Below, in pieces: positions 6,786-10,360 of a stretch of DNA of 10,360 bases; the stretch's first letter is position 1; each line of letters starts with the position of its first letter. A program made the translations under genes and the position numbers. The stretch is from Spartobacteria bacterium (lineage in GTDB: Bacteria > Verrucomicrobiota > Verrucomicrobiia > Chthoniobacterales > UBA10450), in assembly GCA_021324035.1 (NCBI GenBank), contig JAJPJU010000255.1, positions 1 to 10,360 of the forward strand. Direction: 5' to 3'. Below the pieces are notes generated by a model, which saw only the letters and a program-made list of their open reading frames with translations, was not told the origin of the DNA and made no database searches.

Positions 6786-7391
6786 ATGATTACGTTTCTT
6801 GATGGCAAACTGGTGGCCGCATTGCCAACTCAGGCCACCGTCGACGTGAACGGAGTCGGCTACGAAGTTTTCATTCCGCTTTCGAGCTACGACAAACTTC
6901 CGGCGGCAGGCCAACCGATCCAGATTCTTACTCACCTCGCTGTCCGCGAAGACGCTCACATTCTTTACGGATTCATGAGCGCGCCGGAGCGCGATTTGTT
7001 TCGGTTACTCGTAAACAACGTCAGCGGAATCGGTCCAAAGCTCGCGCTCGCCGTGCTAAGCGGAATGAGCGTGACCAATTTCAAAACCGCGGTCGTGAAT
7101 TCCGACATCGCCGCGATTTCGAAGATCAGCGGACTCGGCAAGAAAACGGCCGAGCGAATCGTCCTGGAATTGAAAGATAAACTTGGGGTCGCGGCTGCAT
7201 GGGAAGCGGCGAGCGCGGCTCACGCCCCAACGCCGGAACAGGAGCAGGCGAACGAAGCCGTACTGGCGCTGATCGCGCTCGGTTACAAACAAGCCGACGC
7301 GCACAAAGCCGTCCGAGATTTGCAAGGCCAAGCCAAATCGGCCGAAGAACTGGTGAAACTCGCGCTGAAACGCATCGCTTCGGGAAGATAA
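6786..7391 (+). CDS. ruvA: Holliday junction branch migration protein RuvA
   Basis: RuvA tetramers bind four-way DNA junctions and load the RuvB motor during recombinational repair. Seen: 201 aa, the usual length. The N-terminal OB fold (1-64) begins MITFLDGKL and ends VREDAHILYGF, with Glu55-Asp56 at the positions of the acidic pin. Two helix-hairpin-helix motifs follow (GIGPK at 81-85, GLGKKTAERI at 116-125). After an Ala/Pro-rich flexible linker (about 135-155), the C-terminal domain that binds RuvB (NEAVLALIALGYKQADAHKAV) begins. The start is 44 bp after the ArnT-like stop codon and has no recognisable Shine-Dalgarno site. Neither ruvB nor ruvC is adjacent, so the usual ruv operon is split or simply absent from the window. 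The last bases of the gene lie at the edge of the tandem duplication that follows. Confidence 0.96.
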   Translation: MITFLDGKLVAALPTQATVDVNGVGYEVFIPLSSYDKLPAAGQPIQILTHLAVREDAHILYGFMSAPERDLFRLLVNNVSGIGPKLALAVLSGMSVTNFKTAVVNSDIAAISKISGLGKKTAERIVLELKDKLGVAAAWEAASAAHAPTPEQEQANEAVLALIALGYKQADAHKAVRDLQGQAKSAEELVKLALKRIASGR

Positions 7392-7394
7392 GCA

Positions 7395-7480
7395 AACGCC
7401 CAACGCTCAACTTCGAACGCCCAATGTCGAATTCAGAGGTCTGCATCCAGGATTGGACGTTCGGCGTTCGACGTTTTCCG
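7395..7480. repeat. Heptamer element, copy 1 (6 left units, spacer, 4 right units)
   Basis: Left arm: AACGCCC, AACGCTC, AACTTCG, AACGCCC, AATGTCG and AATTCAG (7395-7436). Spacer of 16 nt. Right arm: TTGGACG, TTCGGCG, TTCGACG and TTTTCCG (7453-7480). The right arm is an inverted, imperfect version of the left, so the whole can fold into a long hairpin or cruciform. It begins 3 bp after the ruvA stop codon. The ATG of the dead gene copy follows 3 bp after its end. Confidence 0.85.
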
Positions 7481-7483
7481 CTG

Positions 7484-7558
7484 ATGTTGCTTAAAGACGA
7501 CAGATTAGCCGCAATCCGCAGTTCCCTTCACGAAAAAGGGCCTTTTTGGGGAAGATAA
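7484..7558 (+). pseudogene. Dead 24-codon copy of the start of the downstream gene
   Basis: The ATG at 7484 opens the same first 14 codons as the 464-residue gene at 7658 (MLLKDDRLAAIRSS), with one silent difference. A one-base gain near codon 15 then changes the frame, and translation stops at the TAA of 7556-7558 after EKGPFWGR. That TAA is the copied end of ruvA (GGAAGATAA). It is a by-product of the tandem duplication and is unlikely to encode a useful protein. Confidence 0.8.
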
Positions 7559-7561
7559 GCA

Positions 7562-7654
7562 AACGCCCAACGCTCAACATCCAACGCCCAATGTCGAATT
7601 CAGGGATCTGCATTCAGGATTGGACGTTGGGCGTTCGGCGTTCGACGTTTTCCG
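7562..7654. repeat. Heptamer element, copy 2 (6 left units, spacer, 5 right units)
   Basis: Left arm: AACGCCC, AACGCTC, AACATCC, AACGCCC, AATGTCG and AATTCAG (7562-7603). Spacer of 16 nt. Right arm: TTGGACG, TTGGGCG, TTCGGCG, TTCGACG and TTTTCCG (7620-7654). Compared with copy 1 it has one additional right-arm heptamer (TTGGGCG) and an altered third left unit. It ends 3 bp before the ATG at 7658, so it makes up the entire immediate leader of that gene. Confidence 0.85.
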
Positions 7655-7657
7655 CTG

Positions 7658-9052
7658 ATGTTGCTTAAAGACGACAGATTGGCCGCAATCCGCAGTTCCT
7701 TCCCCAAAGAGGGCCTTTTTGCCGAAAAGGATTGGCTGCTTTCGCCGGACGCGTTTCCGATCGAGAAGAAGTTTCTGACCGATCTAGAGCAGCTCGGTCA
7801 TCGCCTGTTGGTTTTTCAGCGCGCCTGCAATCAGCTCTACCAGCTAAGCGTTAAAGGAAAACAGCCCGCCTGGGTCGCGCGCTATCTCGATGCCGGCAAA
7901 CCGAAAGAGTTAATCGAATTCTCCCGCCGCAAAGAAATTCGCGACGAGCTGCCGCGCGTCATACGGCCCGACCTGATCCTGACCGATGATGGTTATATCA
8001 TCGCGGAAATCGACTCGGTGCCGGGCGGAATCGGGCTTACCGGCTGGCTGAACCAAACTTACTCAAAGTTCGACAGCGAAATTATTGGCGGCGCGGAGGG
8101 CATGCTCGCAGGATTTCAAAGCGTGTTGCCGACCGGCGGCGATATCGTGATTTCGGAGGAGGCCGCGACTTACCGGCCGGAGATGGAATGGGTCGCCGCG
8201 CGACTTAATCAGAAGATACTCGATCCTGGATCCTCGATACTCGATAAAACCGCTCCTTCTGCTGATCCGGTATCCAGTATCGAGCATCCAGTATCTGCTG
8301 CATCCTGGCGCGTCGTCGCCGCCGAAAACTACGAGCCGCGCGACGGCGTCGCGGTTTACCGCTTCTTCGAACTATTCGATCTGCCGAACATTCCAAAGAT
8401 CGAAAATCTTTTGCGCGCGAACGCTGACGGCCGCGTGACAATCACGCCCCCGGTCAAACCGTTCCTGGAAGAGAAAATGTGGTTCGCTCTTTTCTGGTTG
8501 AAACCGCTCCAGGAATTCTGGCGACGCGAGCTCGGCGAAAAATATCTCCTACAGCTCCAAAAAGTGATCCCCTACTCCTGGTTGCTTGATCCGACGCCGT
8601 TACCTCAACACGCGGTCATTCCGCGCCTGGAAATTCACGATTGGCGCGAAGCAGCCCGGTTCAGCCAGAAAGATCGCGATCTGCTTTTAAAAATCAGCGG
8701 ATTTTCGCCACTTGGCTGGGGCAGCCGTGGAATTTCTCTCGGTTCCGATCTCGCCCATTCCGAATGGGAAAAACGGATCGAAAACGCGCTGACTACTTTC
8801 GATTCAGCACCGACGATCATGCAACGGTTTCATAAAGGTCGACTGATCGAGCATCGGTATTGGGATTCGGATTCAGGCGAACTAAAAACACTGAAGGGCC
8901 GGGTGCGGCTGTGCCCGTATTACTTTGTCGAACCAGACAAAGTGAAACTCCGCGGCGCGCTCGCTACGATTGTTCCCGCCGACAAAAAATTCGTGCACGG
9001 CATGCGCGACGGAATTCTCGTGCCGTCCAGAGCCGACCAGGCGAAAGCCTAA
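7658..9052 (+). CDS. Uncharacterised protein, possibly a circularly permuted ATP-grasp-like enzyme
   Basis: I do not recognise this 464-aa protein with certainty. It is soluble, with no signal peptide or membrane helix. Striking stretches are RPDLILTDDGYIIAEIDSVPGGIG (103-126), KPFLEEKMWFALFW (267-280), LLLKISGFSPLGWGSRGISLG (342-362, a Lys followed by a Gly/Ser-rich loop), IMQRFHKG (387-394) and GRVRLCPYYF (414-423). Taken together, an 'E-I-D-S-x-P-G' segment before a Lys/Gly-rich nucleotide loop resembles permuted ATP-grasp ligases such as the glutathionylspermidine synthase group. This is weak, motif-level inference. Residues about 186-213 are encoded by an inserted palindromic heptamer repeat and are probably not ancestral. 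The ATG at 7658 has no Shine-Dalgarno site. The stop codon TAA lies within GCCTAAC, an integron-like core site, 4 bp from the stop of the convergent lipoprotein gene. Confidence 0.75.
   Translation: MLLKDDRLAAIRSSFPKEGLFAEKDWLLSPDAFPIEKKFLTDLEQLGHRLLVFQRACNQLYQLSVKGKQPAWVARYLDAGKPKELIEFSRRKEIRDELPRVIRPDLILTDDGYIIAEIDSVPGGIGLTGWLNQTYSKFDSEIIGGAEGMLAGFQSVLPTGGDIVISEEAATYRPEMEWVAARLNQKILDPGSSILDKTAPSADPVSSIEHPVSAASWRVVAAENYEPRDGVAVYRFFELFDLPNIPKIENLLRANADGRVTITPPVKPFLEEKMWFALFWLKPLQEFWRRELGEKYLLQLQKVIPYSWLLDPTPLPQHAVIPRLEIHDWREAARFSQKDRDLLLKISGFSPLGWGSRGISLGSDLAHSEWEKRIENALTTFDSAPTIMQRFHKGRLIEHRYWDSDSGELKTLKGRVRLCPYYFVEPDKVKLRGALATIVPADKKFVHGMRDGILVPSRADQAKA
8215..8295. repeat. Palindromic heptamer element inserted in frame within a gene
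   Basis: Left arm 8215-8245 reads GATACTC, GATCCTG, GATCCTC, GATACTC, GAT. Right arm 8265-8295, on the other strand, reads GATACTG, GATGCTC, GATACTG, GATACCG, GAT. The arms match at 24 of 31 positions, with a 19-nt centre. The total is 81 bp, exactly 27 codons, and it is read through without a stop as a low-complexity Ser/Asp/Pro-rich segment. Its architecture equals that of the elements at 7395 and 7562 although the unit sequence is different. Confidence 0.8.
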
Positions 9053-9053
9053 C
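9047..9053. other. Integron-type core half-site (GCCTAAC/GTTAGGC)
   Basis: On the minus strand GTTAGGC fits the attC R' consensus GTTRRRY and follows CTC, as at the other two sites in this region. It marks the left limit of the minus-strand small genes. No paired RYYYAAC partner and no stem were found to its right within the lipoprotein gene. It may be the outer edge of an array, a secondary insertion point, or chance, since it also contains the stop codon of the + strand gene. Confidence 0.35.
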
Positions 9054-9056
9054 GAG

Positions 9057-9341
9057 TTACTCCCGCTCGATCCCTCTCAGGTTCTCTCTGGCGACGGAGT
9101 CACCGCGCGACGCCGCCAATTTGAGCCACCAGACAGAAAGACCTCGATCGTTGCGGGCAAAATAATAGTAATCTGCCATGCGTCTCGCGGAGACATTATC
9201 GCCAAGAAGTGCGTCCCTTTCGGTCGCCCGAAGCTGGTTCTTTGATTTGAAATAGTATTGGACGTTCGGAGGAACGCCGTACTGGACACAGCCCGAAAGA
9301 CCCATAGCGAAAGCAGCCATCAGGAGGAACGAAGACTTCAT
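9057..9341 (-). CDS. Small lipoprotein with one Sel1-like repeat
   Basis: Seen: 94 aa from the ATG at 9341. Residues 1-17 form a lipoprotein signal with lipobox LSGC (Cys18). Residues about 45-85 (LLGDNVSARRMADYYYFARNDRG, then WWLKLAASRGDSVARENL) fit one Sel1-like repeat, with the usual GD-x3-A, Y, WW-KLAA-RG and A landmarks. Family knowledge: Sel1 repeats are alpha/alpha solenoid units that bind proteins, and single-repeat lipoproteins are often small periplasmic adaptors. A longer frame from 9437 exists, but the region before Met at 9341 codes for the upstream small peptide in another frame. TAAGG lies about 11 bases upstream. The gene follows the stop of the 45-residue frame by 2 bp, which suggests coupled translation. 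The role is unknown. Confidence 0.75.
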   Translation of the reverse strand: MKSSFLLMAAFAMGLSGCVQYGVPPNVQYYFKSKNQLRATERDALLGDNVSARRMADYYYFARNDRGLSVWWLKLAASRGDSVARENLRGIERE

Positions 9342-9343
9342 AG

Positions 9344-9481
9344 CTAACGAAACCTTAGGACTAAAGCTACCGGGCGAAAAGAGCGAACAGGCCAAATACC
9401 ACCGATTCCAATCAGCCACGCAATTACTCCAACACAAAGCAATACACGCTGAGCAACAACAAAGCGTAGAGGTTTAGCCAT
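9344..9481 (-). CDS. 45-residue putative membrane peptide
   Basis: An ATG at 9481 opens 45 codons ending in TAG at 9344-9346. The peptide begins MAKPLRFVVAQRVLLCVGVI and continues AWLIGIGGIWPV, giving one strongly hydrophobic helix (about 12-32) flanked by Arg/Lys. The ATG sits 2 bp after the core site GTTAGAC, as is common for genes in integron cassettes, which leaves no room for its own Shine-Dalgarno site. The stop is 2 bp before the lipoprotein ATG. It could be a real small membrane protein or a leader frame that feeds ribosomes to the lipoprotein gene. No homologue is recognised. Confidence 0.45.
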   Translation of the reverse strand: MAKPLRFVVAQRVLLCVGVIAWLIGIGGIWPVRSFRPVALVLRFR

Positions 9482-9483
9482 AC

Positions 9484-9598
9484 GTCTAACGAGACCAAGC
9501 TGAGCGACCGCCACCGTACTAGCGTCGCTGTGACTGAAACCGTCTTGATCATCTGGAATGTGTGCCGGCTGGCGGTTCGCTCCAGAGATTGGTTAGGC
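9484..9598 (-). other. attC-like integron recombination site (115 bp)
   Basis: Read on the minus strand the element begins with GCCTAAC (R'' consensus RYYYAAC, 9592-9598) and ends with GTTAGAC (R' consensus GTTRRRY, 9484-9490). The arms 9484-9513 and 9570-9598 are imperfectly complementary, best over CTGGAGCGAACCGCCA, where one G and one A have no partner. Such unpaired bases are typical of attC folding. The central loop is about 56 nt. It lies just after the stop codon of the VOC gene and just before the 45-residue frame, the place where an attC should sit between two cassettes. A frame through it would begin PNQSLERTA, a conceptual translation often seen across attC-like sequences. Confidence 0.65.
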
Positions 9599-9605
9599 GG
9601 CAAAG

Positions 9606-9959
9606 TCATGATGGCCTTTTGTCGGTAGGCAATTGACGAAGTCCGACGACGTTTCCCTCGGCATCTATTACCGATGCGATCAGCACTCCGCCACCCACAT
9701 CTTTGATGTCTTGCTGCACTTTCGCTCCCGAGTCCAGGAGCAATCGTAGGCTGCTCTGGATGTCGTCAACGTGATAAAAGGCCGTTACTCCCACGTTCTG
9801 TCCTTTGGGAATCAAGCCAATGTCTTGGTCTCCAATTTTGAACCCGACATAGTACGGCTGATCGGCATATGGCTCGAGACCTAAAAACTTGGAGAATACG
9901 GTCTTAGCTCGCCTGATGTCCTGAACTGGATATAGAATTGTTTTAATGCCCTGATTCAT
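9606..9959 (-). CDS. VOC-superfamily (glyoxalase/bleomycin-resistance fold) protein
   Basis: Seen: 117 aa, a typical single VOC domain of two beta-alpha-beta-beta-beta modules. The first is ILYPVQDIRRAKTVFSKFLG with YYVGFKIGDQDIGLIP; the second is VTAFYHVDDIQSSLRLLLDSG with IASVIDAEGNVVGLRQ. The end GNVVGLRQ replaces the metal-ligand Glu found in many glyoxalases, so enzymatic metal binding is doubtful. The function could be binding of a small molecule or an undefined lyase or isomerase activity. The start is firm, since AAGGAG lies six bases before the ATG. The gene is preceded by a GTTAGGC core site 37 bp upstream of its ATG and followed within 8 bp by the attC-like element, so it has the form of a complete integron cassette. 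Confidence 0.85.
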   Translation of the reverse strand: MNQGIKTILYPVQDIRRAKTVFSKFLGLEPYADQPYYVGFKIGDQDIGLIPKGQNVGVTAFYHVDDIQSSLRLLLDSGAKVQQDIKDVGGGVLIASVIDAEGNVVGLRQLPTDKRPS

Positions 9960-9965
9960 GTGGAA

Positions 9966-9971
9966 CTCCTT
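9966..9971 (-). promoter_or_regulatory. Strong ribosome binding site of the VOC gene
   Basis: AAGGAG on the minus strand is placed 6 nt before the ATG at 9959. It is the clearest Shine-Dalgarno site in the window. The chromosomal genes to the left mostly lack one, which fits a foreign origin for this gene. Confidence 0.8.
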
Positions 9972-9996
9972 ATCGTGATTGGATGGTGATGGTGCC

Positions 9997-10003
9997 GCCT
10001 AAC
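9997..10003 (-). other. Integron-type R' half-site before the VOC gene
   Basis: GTTAGGC (minus strand), preceded by TCTC exactly as at the 9484 site. This would be the upstream boundary of the VOC cassette. The 77 bp between it and the next VOC gene contain no RYYYAAC partner or long stem that I can find, so a complete attC is not shown here. Confidence 0.45.
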
Positions 10004-10080
10004 GAGAATTATGCTGAATTATTTCGCCCTTAAACGCGAATTGTTTTGTGTACCACGCCGATCGGTCGCGACAAAAGTTT

Positions 10081-10360
10081 TCATTGCAGTTCGTTGGTCG
10101 TGATTTCGAGGATGTGACCGTCAGGGTCGTGGAAGTAAATCGAGTGCGAAATTTCGTGATCTTCGAATTCGAATTTTATTCCGCGCTGTTTTAATTCTTC
10201 CTGAGCGGCGAGAAAATTCTTCCGGCTTGCGCGAAACGCCAGATGCAGCATTCGGATGCCGCCGCGAGCGGGTTCATCTGATTTGGCAGGAAACAATGCG
10301 AGCGCGGTGGTGCCTTTGCCGATGAAAGTAGGAACGCCGTTCCACATTCCTTGGTGAAGC
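10081..10360 (-). CDS. Second VOC-superfamily protein, 5' end beyond the window
   Basis: The frame is open from the window edge (10360) to a TAA at 10081-10083. A Met at 10347 is probably internal, since the residues before it (LHQG) continue the frame and a VOC domain needs about 120 aa while only 92 are here. The visible part includes HLAF (a likely metal-ligand His) and SIYFHDPDGHILEITT (Glu as the last ligand). These are the hallmarks of the glyoxalase/dioxygenase/FosX-like branch. Unlike the neighbouring VOC gene, it keeps the expected metal-binding residues. The sequence identity of the two VOC proteins looks low, so they are not a recent duplication. Confidence 0.85.
   Translation of the reverse strand, partial: LHQGMWNGVPTFIGKGTTALALFPAKSDEPARGGIRMLHLAFRASRKNFLAAQEELKQRGIKFEFEDHEISHSIYFHDPDGHILEITTNELQ

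Larger units (their letters stand above)
7382..7728. repeat. Tandem duplication of ~170 bp spanning the ruvA end and the next gene's start
   Basis: Copy 1 (about 7382-7555) and copy 2 (about 7549-7728) share GGGAAGATAAGC, a heptamer element, CCGCTG and the first ~20 codons of the downstream gene. The offset is 167 bp before the right-arm heptamers and 174 bp after them, because copy 2 has one extra 7-bp unit. It then falls to 173 bp through a 1-bp difference near codon 15. The copies otherwise differ by scattered substitutions, so the event is not brand new. Confidence 0.9.

Noticed and set aside
7199..7558. 119-aa frame starting within ruvA and running into the repeats
   Set aside because: It is an out-of-frame reading of ruvA's C-terminus and the heptamer element, ending at the duplicated TAA.
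7395..7654. CRISPR array
   Set aside because: The units are only 7 nt with no unique spacers between them and are inverted across a centre, so the architecture is wrong for CRISPR.
9342..9437. N-terminal extension of the Sel1 lipoprotein (126-aa version)
   Set aside because: It would hide the lipobox signal behind about 32 residues and overlaps the small membrane frame; the ATG at 9341 gives a normal lipoprotein start.
9424..9609. 61-aa minus frame starting MTLPPNQSLERTA
   Set aside because: It runs through the attC-like element. This translation type is a familiar artefact of attC-like DNA, and the 45-codon frame is better placed.
10004..10080. A complete second attC between the two VOC genes
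   Set aside because: Only the GTTAGGC half is present; no RYYYAAC partner and no long complementary arms were found.

Overview
The window looks like a piece of a soil-type Verrucomicrobia chromosome, possibly of the Chthoniobacterales. This is an inference from general style only: moderately high GC, few Shine-Dalgarno sites, many short phased intergenic repeats, a PT-rich/collagen-like/S74 surface protein, and a TMTC-like glycosyltransferase. No rRNA, tRNA or taxonomic marker is present, so the assignment is tentative.

Layout. Positions 1-103 may hold the 3' end of an upstream gene, followed by a leader of about 215 bp. At 319-2607 lies a large secreted repeat protein: signal peptide, Pro/Thr-rich stalk, YadA-head-like 17-residue repeats, 37 uninterrupted Gly-X-Y triplets, a fibre-like region, and a C-terminal S74 intramolecular chaperone with a coiled coil. 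A strong intrinsic terminator at 2624-2657 closes this unit. Next come three membrane genes: a GT-C glycosyltransferase-like protein with TPRs (2697-4553, +), a PAP2 phosphatase (4638-5312, -) and an ArnT/GT39-like glycosyltransferase (5284-6741, +). Together they suggest undecaprenyl- or polyprenyl-phosphate-linked sugar transfer and lipid-carrier recycling at the cell envelope. ruvA (6786-7391) follows. A 464-residue protein of uncertain function then follows (7658-9052), with weak resemblance to circularly permuted ATP-grasp enzymes.

The right end (9047-10360) has a different character. Small genes on the minus strand (two VOC/glyoxalase-fold proteins, a 45-residue membrane peptide and a Sel1-like lipoprotein) are separated by GTTRRRY/RYYYAAC core sites. 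One complete attC-like inverted repeat lies at 9484-9598. This looks like a short integron-type cassette array, or its remains; no integrase gene is visible.

The most unusual signal is a set of short repeats phased at exactly 7 nt (one at 8 nt), with unrelated unit sequences. They lie at gene boundaries (5304-5331, 6749-6780, 7395-7480, 7562-7654) and inside coding sequence (5770-5797, 8215-8295). The three larger ones have a left arm of heptamers, a spacer of 16-19 nt and an inverted right arm of heptamers. One of them has been tandemly duplicated with the start of the neighbouring gene, leaving a 24-codon dead copy, and the two copies differ by exactly one heptamer. A separate imperfect palindrome of 24-nt arms sits between the convergent genes at 4580-4642 and supplies the PAP2 stop codon.
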